A stretch of DNA of 58,818 nt from JAAYKT01 sp964408955 (GCA_964408955.1 CAYPBK010000008.1:1-58818), one strand, 5' to 3'; counted from the first letter of the stretch, positions 26,819-36,241 are shown. Made by a program: numbers and translations. The notes: generated from the sequence alone by a model not told the origin.

Positions 26819-27643
26819 TTATTTTTCAAGAAAATTGATAATTCTATCAAGGTCTTCAATACTATAATATTCAATTTCTATCTTCCCTTTTTTTCTGCCA
26901 TGAACTAAATTTACTTTGGTATGAAAAATGTCCCTTAACTTTTTTTCCACATCTAATATTTCTGGGCTTTTTACTTTTTTAGTTTTTTTGATATCTTTAT
27001 TTTTTATTAACTTTTCTGCTTGTCTAACATTTAAACCTTCTTCTATTATTCTTTTCGCCATTCTAATTTGCTCGTCTTCTTCAAAATTTAAAAGAGCCCT
27101 TGCATGCCCGGGCGTAAGCTTACCTGCAATCAACAATTCCTTTACTTCTTCCTTTAGGTTTAATAGCCTGAGTGAATTAGCAATTGCCGGTCTGCTTTTC
27201 CCAATTCGTTTTGAAATATCCTCTTGTGAGAGCTTATGCTCCTCCATAAGCATTTTATATGCATTTGCTTCTTCAACAGGATTTAGATCCTCCCTTTGTA
27301 AGTTTTCTATTAAAGCTATTTCTAACGCTTGTCCTAAATTATAATCCTTAATTATCGCAGGAATAGTCTTTAATCCCGCCATCCTTGCAGCTCTCCATCT
27401 TCTTTCCCCGGCTACAATCTCAAAGCTATCTTTATCTTTTCTAACAACTATGGGCTGCAGTACCCCGTGTTCTTTAACAGACTCTGCCAGCTCCGCTAAT
27501 GCTTCATTTTCAAAAAATCTTCTCGGCTGATTCTCGTTGGCAGCTATATCTGTGATTTTAATTTCAATATTCGTATTTTCTTTAATTTCTTTTGATTCGG
27601 GGATAAGCGCCCCCAAGCCTTTCCCTAACGCTTTTTTTGCCAT
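26819..27643 (-). CDS. parB: Chromosome partitioning protein ParB/Spo0J
   Basis: 274 residues. Starts KKALGKGLGALIPES; the CTPase/ParB N-domain has GERRWRAARMAGL (ParB box II) near 85, an HTH with LSQEDISKRIGKSRPAIAN, and a C-terminal dimerisation region. Binds parS, spreads by CTP-dependent sliding and loads SMC, with ParA. ATG overlaps the parA stop (TAATG). Closest to the parS sites, which separates it from the Noc paralog at 29278. Confidence 0.96.
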   Translation of the reverse strand: MAKKALGKGLGALIPESKEIKENTNIEIKITDIAANENQPRRFFENEALAELAESVKEHGVLQPIVVRKDKDSFEIVAGERRWRAARMAGLKTIPAIIKDYNLGQALEIALIENLQREDLNPVEEANAYKMLMEEHKLSQEDISKRIGKSRPAIANSLRLLNLKEEVKELLIAGKLTPGHARALLNFEEDEQIRMAKRIIEEGLNVRQAEKLIKNKDIKKTKKVKSPEILDVEKKLRDIFHTKVNLVHGRKKGKIEIEYYSIEDLDRIINFLEK

Positions 27644-28416
27644 TACATCACATCCTCACTTAGATAAATAAATTCTTCTGCCAGCTCCATATATGCCTCA
27701 GCACCCTTTGACCTTGGATCGTACTCTATAATTGACATCCCGTGACTTGGTGCTTCTGCAAGCTTAACGTTACGCGGTATTAAGGTTGTATATACTTTGC
27801 CTTTAAAATACTTTTTAACTTCCTCAACAACCTGTATTGATAGATTTGTTCTTCCGTCAAACATGCTTAAAACGACACCTTCTATTTCTAGATTTTCATT
27901 CAGATTACCCTTTACCAGCTCGTAGGTATTCATTAATTGACTGACTCCCTCCAAAGCATAATATTCGCATTGTATTGGTATCAGTACGCTATCTACCGCA
28001 GACAGTGCATTTACCGAGAGCAAGCCGAGGGAAGGGGGACAATCAACTAAGATTAAATCAAAATCCTTTTTAATGCTTTCTATACACTCCCGAAGCTTTA
28101 ATTCCCTTTGTTGAATCTCAGTGAGTTCAATCTCAGCGCCTGCAAGCTGGACAGAAGATGGAATTATGTAAAGACCTTCTACAGATGTGGGCAAAATACA
28201 ATCTCCCGGCGGCACTCCATTAATAAGTACATCGTATATGGAATATTGCAAACTTCTTTTATCTATTCCTGCTCCGCTGGTAGTATTTCCTTGGGGGTCA
28301 ATATCAATCATCAAAACCTTTTTCCCCAAGCTGGCAAGGCAAGCAGAAAGATTTACCACCGTTGTAGTCTTCCCCACTCCCCCTTTTTGATTAAATACCG
28401 CAATAGATTTTGACAA
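27643..28416 (-). CDS. parA: Chromosome partitioning ATPase ParA/Soj
   Basis: 257 residues. Deviant Walker A KGGVGKTTTVVNLSACL near residue 11, Walker A' IDIDPQGNTTSGAG, and Walker B LILVDCPPSLGLL. No N-terminal HTH, as in chromosomal Soj. Works with ParB on origin segregation and, in spore formers, regulates DnaA and sporulation entry. TTG start with GGGGG at about 8 nt. Translationally coupled to parB. Confidence 0.97.
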   Translation of the reverse strand: MSKSIAVFNQKGGVGKTTTVVNLSACLASLGKKVLMIDIDPQGNTTSGAGIDKRSLQYSIYDVLINGVPPGDCILPTSVEGLYIIPSSVQLAGAEIELTEIQQRELKLRECIESIKKDFDLILVDCPPSLGLLSVNALSAVDSVLIPIQCEYYALEGVSQLMNTYELVKGNLNENLEIEGVVLSMFDGRTNLSIQVVEEVKKYFKGKVYTTLIPRNVKLAEAPSHGMSIIEYDPRSKGAEAYMELAEEFIYLSEDVM

Positions 28417-28443
28417 AAAACCGCCCCCTTCTTTTACCTCTAT

Positions 28444-28454
28444 ATTATAACAAA
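28444..28454 (-). promoter_or_regulatory. Possible extended -10 promoter of parAB
   Basis: Minus strand TGTTATAAT (TG-n-TATAAT) about 30 bp upstream of the parA start. No good -35 is seen, which extended -10 promoters tolerate. Confidence 0.45.
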
Positions 28455-28516
28455 GTAATAATATAATAAAGACTTATTGAATAATATATATTAATCTTTA
28501 TTTACGGTGGTATTAT

Positions 28517-28780
28517 ATGTATAATAAAATTAGGTCGAAACTGATGTGTTTAGGTTTTACTTGGGGAATATTTTCCTGGATTAGCTTTTATAAAAATAGC
28601 GGAAGGTCGCCGTTTTTTTATAGCATCCCTGTTTTCTTATCTATAAAAATAAGCAACCTTCTAATGAAATGTATAAGACTTTCTTATAATAAAAATATTT
28701 TTCTTTTTACGGTTTTGCTATGTGGCTTTATGGGTTACAGTATTTCCTTGTTGTTTCTTAATACTAATAAAGCGAAATAA
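28517..28780 (+). CDS. Small hypothetical membrane protein
   Basis: 87 residues, basic, with two hydrophobic segments (CLGFTWGIFSWISFY and IFLFTVLLCGFMGYSISLLFL). A GGTGG sequence lies 5 nt before the ATG. It is not recognised as any family. It is oriented away from parA and toward the TMEM165-type gene. It may be real, but short and unsupported by homology. Confidence 0.45.
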   Translation: MYNKIRSKLMCLGFTWGIFSWISFYKNSGRSPFFYSIPVFLSIKISNLLMKCIRLSYNKNIFLFTVLLCGFMGYSISLLFLNTNKAK

Positions 28781-28868
28781 ACCTTTTGCATAACGGAATT
28801 ACTATACTCCAAAAAGTAGTAGTATTCTTTATATGCTGATTTATTTAATTTTTATACGGAGGAGTAAT

Positions 28869-29138
28869 ATGACAAGAATTATATTCACAACTTTCTGGTT
28901 GGTGTTTATTGCCGAATTGGGGGATAAAACACAATTTGAGACCATGTTATTAACGGCTAAATGCAATTCACCCATACCTGTTTTCATCGGCTCCAGCCTT
29001 GCTTTAGTATGTTCTTCTGTCTTGGCGGTTTTCGCCGGAACCTTTATAACTAAATATATACCCCCGCAATTTTTGCAATATTCAGCAGGAGTAATTTTTA
29101 TAATAATGGGTGTTTTAATTTTATTTAATAAATTATAG
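28869..29138 (+). CDS. TMEM165/GDT1 (UPF0016) family cation transporter, half-size
   Basis: 89 residues from the ATG at 28869, which has GGAGG 5 nt upstream. It contains one copy of the hallmark AELGDKTQ (ExGDKT) followed by three hydrophobic segments. Full-length family members carry two such repeats (about 200 residues), so this is a single-repeat form that would need to dimerise. Family members transport Mn or Ca/H. Ends near a dispersed repeat and a terminator. Confidence 0.82.
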   Translation: MTRIIFTTFWLVFIAELGDKTQFETMLLTAKCNSPIPVFIGSSLALVCSSVLAVFAGTFITKYIPPQFLQYSAGVIFIIMGVLILFNKL

Positions 29139-29150
29139 AGATTTGGGGAA

Positions 29151-29178
29151 ATGGGCACAAAGGAACATGGGCACATGG
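29151..29178. repeat. Dispersed GGGCACAT-type repeat
   Basis: ATGGGCACA, GGAACATGGGCACATGG: same low-complexity unit as at 10559-10585, in the opposite orientation. It sits between the TMEM165-type gene and noc. Confidence 0.55.
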
Positions 29179-29254
29179 AGGTTGGACCAGAGACCAAAGG
29201 TTCGCTACTATAATCCCCAGAGGCATACCCAAAATGCCAGAGGCAAGAGACAAG

Positions 29255-29287
29255 AAGCCCGTGGCAGTATTCCGGGCTTACTTTTTT
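29255..29287. terminator. Terminator between convergent TMEM165-type and noc genes
   Basis: AAGCCCG/CGGGCTT stem with an 11-nt loop, followed on the plus strand by a run of T. It overlaps the noc stop codon and may work for both genes. Confidence 0.75.
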
Positions 29288-30069
29288 GGTACTTTTAATG
29301 TTATTTCTACAAAATCTCCTTTATCCACCTGATTATAATCCATATCAAATCCTGTTTTTATTATTTGTCTATAGACATTCTTAATCGTATTTACATAGAT
29401 GCTGTATTGCATCTTTCCCCGGATTCGTTTATCTTTATTATCCTCTTTGTCGGCAGCGACTTCGCCGGTAAGCTTTTCGATCATTTCCTCAGTTTTCTTC
29501 ACATTCAATGAATATTTAATAATTCTTTTCAGTATCTTTTGTTGTGTCTTTTCGTCCGGGATCTTTAATAGCGCCCTTGCGTGCCTTTCCGTCAGGTTAT
29601 ATTCCATAATCCTTTTCCTGATACTGGGAGACAGCTTTAATAATCTTATTTTATTCGCAACAGTTGACTGGTTTTTACCGACCTTTTTTGCCAACTCCTC
29701 CTGAGTTAATCCATGATCATTTATAAGATTATAATAGCCTTCCCCTTCATCGAAAAAATTTAAATTCTCTCTTTGTAAATTTTCTATTAAGGATATAATA
29801 GCAGAATCCTGTTCCACAATTTCAATAATTATAGCCGGAATCTCCTTAAGCCCTGCAAGCCTGGCAGCTCTCAGCCGCCTCTCCCCAGCGACCAACTCAT
29901 ATCCCGCATCACCGATTTTCCTAACGTTTATAGGTTGCAATATACCGTATTGTATTATTGAATCGGATAAATCCTCTAAATTGGAAGCATTAAAATCCTT
30001 TCTGGGCTGATAGGGATTTGGAGAAATATCCTCTATAGGTATGTTTACTATAACCTTCTTCTCATTCAT
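29278..30069 (-). CDS. noc: Nucleoid occlusion protein Noc (ParB paralog)
   Basis: 263 residues. ParB-type N-domain (IEDISPNPYQPRKDF; VAGERRLRAARLAGL) and HTH (LTQEELAKKVGKNQSTVAN). Separate from parB and beside rsmG, the standard Firmicute position for noc, which blocks Z-ring assembly over DNA. The ATG at 30069 with GGGAGG 10 nt upstream is preferred to an earlier ATG nine codons upstream; that extension would include the ribosome binding site. It is close to Spo0J in sequence, so the call rests partly on context. Confidence 0.88.
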   Translation of the reverse strand: MNEKKVIVNIPIEDISPNPYQPRKDFNASNLEDLSDSIIQYGILQPINVRKIGDAGYELVAGERRLRAARLAGLKEIPAIIIEIVEQDSAIISLIENLQRENLNFFDEGEGYYNLINDHGLTQEELAKKVGKNQSTVANKIRLLKLSPSIRKRIMEYNLTERHARALLKIPDEKTQQKILKRIIKYSLNVKKTEEMIEKLTGEVAADKEDNKDKRIRGKMQYSIYVNTIKNVYRQIIKTGFDMDYNQVDKGDFVEITLKVPKK

Positions 30070-30107
30070 ATAAGCTAAACCTCCCGGAATCTCCATACTT
30101 TACCTGA

Positions 30108-30136
30108 ATTATAGTTAGTTTACATAATACTTTAAA
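30108..30136 (-). promoter_or_regulatory. Likely noc promoter
   Basis: Minus strand: -35 TTTAAA (30131-30136), 17-bp spacer, -10 TATAAT (30108-30113), about 38 bp upstream of the ATG. Confidence 0.55.
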
Positions 30137-30255
30137 GGGATCCTGAGAATAATACTATATTTAATTATTCGCTAGATAATAATATGTTCCTTCTTAATAA
30201 ACTAAAAATCGTCTTACATAATATTCTTCATAATATTAAAATTCGTTGCTTATCA

Positions 30256-30975
30256 TCATTTTATTGGGCTGGATGTCGGCTTTCCTGCTTTTCTAGGATA
30301 TTTTGCCGGAGTATTGAATGCCTTTTTTATTATTATAATATAATGATTAATATCACTGTAAGGCAGCGAAAATTCCATTATCTTTTCTATCTTTCCTCCC
30401 AGTACATTTAATGCCTTCTCAGCACTTTCCAGCTCGCTTTCATGGCCCGGTCCTTTTTGGCAAAGGAAGTAGCCTCCAACCTTCACGTAAGGCAAGCAGT
30501 ATTCCAAAAGTACATTTAAAGATGCAACTGCTCTGGATAATGCAATATCATATTTTTCCCTGGCTCCGACCTTATTTGCATAATCCTCTGCTCTTCCATG
30601 TATTATATTGACGTTATCAAGAGAAAGGGCTGCAACAACACTTTCTAAATAAAGAGTTCTTTTTCTTAACGAGTCCAATAAAGTCAGCTTTAACTCTTTT
30701 TTTAAAATTTTCAAAACCAATCCGGGAAAGCCGGCCCCGGTACCTACATCTATTACTTCCATTCCCTCTTTTATATAGCCTGTCGTCAAACAGCTTGCTG
30801 AGTCAAAAAAATGCTTTATATATATTTCCCTTTCCTCTGTTATTGAAGTTAGGTTTATTCTTTCATTCCAGTCAAGAAGCATGTCTTTATATACGATAAG
30901 TTCCTCTAGCATTCTTTCATCCGCTTCTATGTTCAGCTTCTCCAGTCCTGTTTTTAGTAAATCTGAATTTTTCAT
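30256..30975 (-). CDS. rsmG: 16S rRNA (guanine-N7) methyltransferase RsmG
   Basis: 239 residues. Class I methyltransferase with SAM motif DVGTGAGFPGLVLKI near 73-87 and LDSLRKRTLYLESV. Methylates G527 of 16S rRNA. Family N-terminus MLLDWNERINLTSI present. The ATG follows directly on the mnmG stop codon, so the two are cotranscribed. Ends without a clear terminator. Confidence 0.96.
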   Translation of the reverse strand: MKNSDLLKTGLEKLNIEADERMLEELIVYKDMLLDWNERINLTSITEEREIYIKHFFDSASCLTTGYIKEGMEVIDVGTGAGFPGLVLKILKKELKLTLLDSLRKRTLYLESVVAALSLDNVNIIHGRAEDYANKVGAREKYDIALSRAVASLNVLLEYCLPYVKVGGYFLCQKGPGHESELESAEKALNVLGGKIEKIMEFSLPYSDINHYIIIIKKAFNTPAKYPRKAGKPTSSPIK

Positions 30976-32862
30976 CTATATCTCTCCATTAGCTCTGCGG
31001 GATTGTTCCAAATATACCAATAAAACTGAGACATCTGCCGGCGATACACCGGATATTCTTGAAGCTTGCCCGATGTTTGACGGCTTTATATCCGAAAGCT
31101 TCTGCCTTGCTTCCATGGAAAGACCCCTGATACCACTATAATCAATATTTTCATTTAGCTTCTTATTCTCCATTTTTCTAAATTGTTCAATTTGTTGTAT
31201 TTGCTTTTTTATATAACCTTCATATTTAATTAATATTTCAACTGCTTCTGCTTCCTCAAAGGTTAAGCCGGGCATATCTTCATCAATTTCTTCAAAAGAT
31301 AAGTAAGCTATTTCCGGTCTTTTTAATAATTCATAAAGGCTTATTCCGGATTTTATTTCGGTGCTTCTATGATTTTTTAGATATTCCTTTACCTTTTCAC
31401 TGGCTCCGATTGTTTTTTCTTTCAGCCTTTTTAATTCCTTTTCTATATTATTCTTCTTATTTAGAAAATTTTCATATCTGATATCCTTTACCAAACCAAC
31501 CCTGCGTCCTTTTTCTGTAAGCCTCATATCCGCATTGTCCTGACGAAGAACCAGTCGGTATTCAGCTCTGGAGGTCATCATTCTATATGGTTCATTTGTA
31601 CCCTTTGTTACCAAATCATCAATTAAAACCCCTATATATGCTTCGGAGCGATCAAGAACAAAAGGCTCCTGCCCTTTAATTCCTAAAACAGCATTGATTC
31701 CAGCCATCAATCCCTGAGCAGCTGCTTCCTCATAGCCCGAGCTACCGTTTATTTGTCCTGCAAAAAAAAGCCCCTCAATATGCTTTGCTTCGAGGCTTAG
31801 CTTCAATTGCGTCGGATTTATACAATCATAATCGATGGCATAAGCAGTTCTCATCATATGAGCATTCTCAATACCCGGAACAGTCTTTATCATTTCCCTT
31901 TGTACATCCTCAGGCAGGCTTGAGGACATGCCCTGAACATACATCTCATTTGTATCAAGACCTTCAGGCTCAATAAATATCTGGTGGGTATTCTTATCGG
32001 GAAAGGTTACAATCTTTGTTTCAATGGAAGGGCAATATCTGACTCCCACTCCCTCTACGCCGCCGGTGTAAAGGGGTGATCTGTGAAGATTTTCCTTTAT
32101 GATATTATGAGTTACCTCATTAGTATAGGTTAAATAGCAACTTTTTTGATTTATTTTTAAATCTTTTGTCATAAAAGAAAAGCATTGCAATCTTTCGTCT
32201 CCCGGCTGCTCTATCATCTTTTCAAAATCAATAGTCTTTCTGTCCAATCTTGCAGGGGTACCTGTTTTAAATCTCCTGATTTCAAATCCCAGTTTTTCTA
32301 GACAGCCCGTCAATTTTTTAGCCGGGAATAATCCGTTAGGACCTCCTTCATAGCTGACATCCCCTATAACAATTTTTCCGTTTAAAAAAACTCCCGCAGC
32401 TACCACAACGGCTTTGCAATGATATATGGCACCCAGATTTGTAATAACACCTTTTATTTTATTATCCTCTGTCAGTATTTCACATATTTCTGTTTCCTTG
32501 ATGTAGAGGTTATCCTGTTCCTCCAATACCTTTTTCATCCTTAGAGAGTACTTCTTCTTGTCCGCTTGTGCTCTTAATGCTCTTACCGCCGGACCCTTTT
32601 TCGTGTTTAGCTCCCTAATCTGTATCATTGTTGCATCAATATTTAAGCCCATTTCACCGCCTAAAGCATCTATCTCCCTCACTAAATTTCCTTTTGAAGG
32701 ACCACCTAAAGAAGGGTTACATGCCATAAGGGCAATGCTATCTAAATTTATTGTAGTAACTAAGGTTTTCATGCCCATTCTTGCGCAAGCCAAAGCAGCC
32801 TCACTGCCTGCATGACCGGCTCCGATTACTATAACATCATATTCCTCTGCAAAGTATTGCAT
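30976..32862 (-). CDS. mnmG: tRNA uridine 5-carboxymethylaminomethyl modification enzyme MnmG (GidA)
   Basis: 628 residues. FAD-binding GAGHAGSEAALACARMG at the N-terminus, the conserved CNPSLGGPSKG with catalytic Cys, GLFFAGQINGSSGYEEAAAQG near 370, and a C-terminal helical domain that binds MnmE. Installs cmnm5 on U34 of certain tRNAs. The ATG at 32862 follows GAGGTG by 5 nt; a GTG two codons earlier is inside that region. Confidence 0.97.
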   Translation of the reverse strand: MQYFAEEYDVIVIGAGHAGSEAALACARMGMKTLVTTINLDSIALMACNPSLGGPSKGNLVREIDALGGEMGLNIDATMIQIRELNTKKGPAVRALRAQADKKKYSLRMKKVLEEQDNLYIKETEICEILTEDNKIKGVITNLGAIYHCKAVVVAAGVFLNGKIVIGDVSYEGGPNGLFPAKKLTGCLEKLGFEIRRFKTGTPARLDRKTIDFEKMIEQPGDERLQCFSFMTKDLKINQKSCYLTYTNEVTHNIIKENLHRSPLYTGGVEGVGVRYCPSIETKIVTFPDKNTHQIFIEPEGLDTNEMYVQGMSSSLPEDVQREMIKTVPGIENAHMMRTAYAIDYDCINPTQLKLSLEAKHIEGLFFAGQINGSSGYEEAAAQGLMAGINAVLGIKGQEPFVLDRSEAYIGVLIDDLVTKGTNEPYRMMTSRAEYRLVLRQDNADMRLTEKGRRVGLVKDIRYENFLNKKNNIEKELKRLKEKTIGASEKVKEYLKNHRSTEIKSGISLYELLKRPEIAYLSFEEIDEDMPGLTFEEAEAVEILIKYEGYIKKQIQQIEQFRKMENKKLNENIDYSGIRGLSMEARQKLSDIKPSNIGQASRISGVSPADVSVLLVYLEQSRRANGEI

Positions 32863-32876
32863 ATCCACACCTCATC

Positions 32877-34253
32877 CTATTTGCCGATACAAAACCTACT
32901 GAATATCTCATCGATTATATCCTCTTCTATGGTATCCCCCGTAATTTCTCCTAAAAAACGCCAGGCATCCTTTATATCAAGAGAAACTAGGTCAACCACT
33001 ATACCCTTGTCTATAGCTTCCAAAGCTGCATCCAAACTTTGCAAAGCCTTATCCAACAAGCTTTTGTGCCTGATATTTGAAATAAAGGCTGTACTTTTAC
33101 TTTTTACATTTCCACCATAAACAATATCCTTTATAGCTGTTTCAAGATCTTCAATTCCTTTATGTTCTTTTATGGAAGTTAATACCAAGCCCTTCCCATA
33201 TACGCTTCCCAGCTCCTCTATATCTGCTTTAACACCTAAATCTATTTTATTTCCTACTGCAATAACTTTTTTATTTGCAATAAAAGTCATTATATCTCTA
33301 TCCTCTTTTGTAAGGCTTTCCGAAATATCCATAATAAAAATTATTAAATCCGCTTTAAGAATAACATCCTTAGTTCTCTCTACACCAATTTTCTCAACTA
33401 CATCCTCAGTGTAGCGCAGCCCTGCAGTATCAATAAGCTTTATCAAAATTCCCCCGAGATTTAAATACTCCTCTATTATATCCCTTGTTGTACCCGGTAT
33501 ATCTGTTACAATAGCCCTGTTTTCTTTTAAAAGAATATTTAACAAGGAGGATTTACCTGCATTGGGTCGCCCTATTATTGCCGTATACAAGCCTTCCCTA
33601 TGTATTTTCCCTTCATTATAAGTATTTAGAAGGCTTTCAATCCTCTCCTTAGCTTTTATTGTTCTGTCCTTTACTCTTTTTAAGGTTAGTTCTTCAATAT
33701 CATGCTCAGGAAAATCTATGGATGCCTCAATATGAGATATGACAGTTATAAGAATCTCCATTATTTCTTTAATTACCGCAGACAATGAGCCTTCCAACTG
33801 GCTTAAAGCATTATTCAATCCACCCTCAGTTTTTGCAGTAATAACATCTATCACCGCTTCCCCCTGGGCTAAATCTATTCTTCCGTTTAAAAAAGCTCTT
33901 TTAGTAAATTCCCCAGCTTCCGCAATACGAGCTCCGCCTTTTAAAACAAGCTCCATTATTCTTCTAATGGACACAATTCCTCCATGACAATGGATTTCTA
34001 CAACATCCTCTGCCGTGTAAGAATAAGGACCTTTCATAATAACAGCCAAAACCTCATCAACTGTGTTGCCTTTTTCATCAACTATATGGCCATAGCTCAT
34101 ATATCTAGAAGGAATAGCCTTTGTGTTTTTATATTTCTTGCTTTTAAATATTTTATCAAGAATTTCAACGGAAAGACCGCCGCTTAGCCTGACAATACCT
34201 ATTCCCGACTCACCCGGCGCTGTCCCTACGGCAGCTATTGTGTCTCCTAACAC
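32877..34253 (-). CDS. mnmE: tRNA modification GTPase MnmE (TrmE)
   Basis: 458 residues. N-terminal folate-binding domain (DTIAAVGTAPGESGIGIVRLSG), helical domain, inserted G domain with GRPNAGKSSLL (G1), DIPGTTRD (G2), DTAGLR (G3) and NKID (G4), and the C-terminal CIGK motif. Works with MnmG. GTG start with GAGGT 6 nt upstream. Preceded by a hairpin after jag. Confidence 0.97.
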   Translation of the reverse strand: MLGDTIAAVGTAPGESGIGIVRLSGGLSVEILDKIFKSKKYKNTKAIPSRYMSYGHIVDEKGNTVDEVLAVIMKGPYSYTAEDVVEIHCHGGIVSIRRIMELVLKGGARIAEAGEFTKRAFLNGRIDLAQGEAVIDVITAKTEGGLNNALSQLEGSLSAVIKEIMEILITVISHIEASIDFPEHDIEELTLKRVKDRTIKAKERIESLLNTYNEGKIHREGLYTAIIGRPNAGKSSLLNILLKENRAIVTDIPGTTRDIIEEYLNLGGILIKLIDTAGLRYTEDVVEKIGVERTKDVILKADLIIFIMDISESLTKEDRDIMTFIANKKVIAVGNKIDLGVKADIEELGSVYGKGLVLTSIKEHKGIEDLETAIKDIVYGGNVKSKSTAFISNIRHKSLLDKALQSLDAALEAIDKGIVVDLVSLDIKDAWRFLGEITGDTIEEDIIDEIFSRFCIGK

Positions 34254-34281
34254 TCTTATACCTCATTTCAAATATTATAAA

Positions 34282-34301
34282 CCCAGTATTTTCATACTGG
34301 G
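34282..34301 (-). terminator. Hairpin between jag and mnmE
   Basis: Perfect 8-bp stem CCCAGTAT/ATACTGGG with a TTTC loop, directly abutting the jag stop codon. Only a short T stretch follows in the transcript, so it is probably a partial terminator or processing site within the long rpmH-rsmG transcript. Confidence 0.6.
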
Positions 34302-34946
34302 CTACTTACAAGCTATAATCACCTTTCTATAAGGCTCTTCGCCTTCGCTGTATGTAATAATTCCCGGATAATCCTGCAAAGCGAAGTGAATTATCCTTCT
34401 TTCGTAAGGATTCATAGGCTCCAGCTCAACTTTCCTGTTGCTTTTAACAACCCTCCCGGCTAAACGATTTGCAAGCCTAACCAAAGTATCTTCTCTTTTC
34501 TTTCTGTAGTTTTCCGTATCTAAAATAACCCTCGTATATTCATCTCTTCCTTTATTCTTGTTTACCACCAAAGCAATGAGGTATTGTAGTGCGTCTAGTG
34601 TTTGACCTCTTCTTCCTATCAGTATACCCATTCGTGGACCTGCTACATCAATAAGAAGACTTTCTTCCTTAACTCTTATCCTTATTTCGCCTTTTATATC
34701 CATGGCATCCAATACTTCTCTTAAAAAACTATGTGCAATATCTTTGTCATCTTCCTTCGCGACAGGTGCTTTTTCAATCTTCGTAACCTTAACCTTTGCT
34801 TCCCTTGAGCCTATTATGCCTAAAAAGCCTTTACTTGGCTCTTCAAGAATCTCAATATTTCCATCCTCTTTCTTGATGTTGAGCTCGCTGAGGGCCAAAT
34901 CAACCGCCTCATCAATGGTTTTCGCTGTTTTTTCTACCCAATTCAT
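34302..34946 (-). CDS. jag: RNA-binding protein Jag/KhpB
   Basis: 214 residues in three parts: Jag-N (WVEKTAKTIDEAVDLALSEL), a KH domain with GILIGRRGQTLDALQYL, and an R3H domain (MNPYERRIIHFALQ) near the C-terminus. Binds RNA and affects cell division and envelope synthesis; Bacillus Jag is named for its link to SpoIIIJ. ATG four bases after yidC, with GGAGGGG inside the yidC 3' end. Confidence 0.95.
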   Translation of the reverse strand: MNWVEKTAKTIDEAVDLALSELNIKKEDGNIEILEEPSKGFLGIIGSREAKVKVTKIEKAPVAKEDDKDIAHSFLREVLDAMDIKGEIRIRVKEESLLIDVAGPRMGILIGRRGQTLDALQYLIALVVNKNKGRDEYTRVILDTENYRKKREDTLVRLANRLAGRVVKSNRKVELEPMNPYERRIIHFALQDYPGIITYSEGEEPYRKVIIACK

Positions 34947-34950
34947 ATAA

Positions 34951-35613
34951 TCATTCCCCTCCTTTAGGGTTAAATAAATTCTTAGTCATCAAGTACTGCT
35001 GAGCTATAGTAAATATATTGCCGACGACCCAATACATTGCAAGCCCTGCAGGAAACTTCAAAGTTATCCAGCCCAGCATTATAGGCATTATCATGTTCAT
35101 TGTCTTCATATTGGGATCTGTATTCCCTTTAGCCGCAACCATGTTCATTTGGAAATAAGTTGTAAGAGCTGACAATATAGGTAAGATATACATTTTATCC
35201 GGCAGACCTAAATCTGTAAGCCATAAAAAATTCTTAGCAATGGCATCAAATTGCTCCGGAGTAAAAACAAATTTAGTAGGGCTTTGTAACACCCTAAAAA
35301 GTGCAATAATAATGGGCATTTGTATTAACAAAGGTAAGCAACCGCTTGCGGGGTTATACTTTTCCTCTTTATAGAGCTCCATTATCTTTTCGTTCATTTT
35401 CTCCTTATCATTTTTATACTTAACCTGTATAGCTTTAATCTTTGGATTGATCTCATTCATTCTTTTCGTTGACTGAGTTTGCTTAATATTTATCGGTAAA
35501 AGTAAAATTTTTGTGAGAATAGTAAACAAAATTATAGAAAGTCCATAATTTCCTACCATGTCATAAATTAACTTAAGCAAAGAGCCAAGCGGTTTTGCGA
35601 TAATTTCTAACAA
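34951..35613 (-). CDS. yidC: Membrane protein insertase YidC/SpoIIIJ type
   Basis: 220 residues, the short Gram-positive form. Five hydrophobic segments including YGLSIILFTILTKILLLPINIKQTQSTKRM, then a basic cytoplasmic loop, SGCLPLLIQMPIIIALFRVL and a final GLAMYWVVGNIFTIAQQYLM. No lipobox is evident, so it appears to be a non-lipoprotein member. TTG start with GGGGG upstream. Neighbours yidD and jag are the conserved partners. Confidence 0.95.
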   Translation of the reverse strand: MLEIIAKPLGSLLKLIYDMVGNYGLSIILFTILTKILLLPINIKQTQSTKRMNEINPKIKAIQVKYKNDKEKMNEKIMELYKEEKYNPASGCLPLLIQMPIIIALFRVLQSPTKFVFTPEQFDAIAKNFLWLTDLGLPDKMYILPILSALTTYFQMNMVAAKGNTDPNMKTMNMIMPIMLGWITLKFPAGLAMYWVVGNIFTIAQQYLMTKNLFNPKGGE

Positions 35614-35685
35614 AAGTATTCCCCCTTTTATAAGTACATAAAAACCTTATGTTTATTTTCAAAATTATATTAAAGACTCTAACTG

Positions 35686-35895
35686 TTAAGGTACTGGGTC
35701 ATATCCACCGGGGTTAAAAGGATGGCATTTTAATATTCTTTTTAGCGCTAAAAAGCTTCCTTTAAAAGCTCCATATTTACTAAGAGCTTCAATTGCGTAA
35801 AAGGAGCAAGTAGGCCTAAAACGGCACTTATTTGGAAACAAAGGTGATATTAACCTTTGATATATTCTGATTAAAAGAATTAACACTGTTTTCAT
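35686..35895 (-). CDS. yidD: Membrane protein insertion efficiency factor YidD
   Basis: 69 residues, full length. Family pattern LIRIYQRLISPLFPNKCRFRPTCSFYAIEAL...LKRILKCHPFNPGGYDPVP with three conserved cysteines. Assists YidC-dependent insertion at the membrane. Ten bp after rnpA, 72 bp before yidC. Confidence 0.96.
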   Translation of the reverse strand: MKTVLILLIRIYQRLISPLFPNKCRFRPTCSFYAIEALSKYGAFKGSFLALKRILKCHPFNPGGYDPVP

Positions 35896-35905
35896 AATGA
35901 ACTTC

Positions 35906-36241
35906 CTATTTAAATAACCTAGCCCTTTTCAATGCATTTACCATGCAGCTTTCAATATCATGATAGCCGGCATCACCGCTCCCTATTCTTGCAGTGAAGA
36001 CAAGATAATGACCCGGCTTAATATCAGAGGCAAGCTTCCTATAATTCTCCTTTAAGAGGCGTTTAACGCGATTTCTGACAACAGCATTTCCTACTTTTTT
36101 GCTTACCGAATATCCAACTATATTATATTGTTCATTATTTTTCAAAATATATAATACAAGATATTTTTCCGCATAAAACTTTTTCTTTGCATAAACCTTT
36201 TTAAAAACACTATTTTTCCTAATTCTATAGAGATTATTCAT
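35906..36241 (-). CDS. rnpA: Ribonuclease P protein component
   Basis: 111 residues. The RNR motif (VRNRVKRLLKENYR) near 55-70 and the preceding KKVGNAVVRNR define RnpA, which helps the catalytic RNA mature tRNA 5' ends. GGGAGA precedes the ATG. It follows rpmH after a terminator-like hairpin, the usual way of lowering rnpA relative to rpmH. Confidence 0.96.
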   Translation of the reverse strand: MNNLYRIRKNSVFKKVYAKKKFYAEKYLVLYILKNNEQYNIVGYSVSKKVGNAVVRNRVKRLLKENYRKLASDIKPGHYLVFTARIGSGDAGYHDIESCMVNALKRARLFK

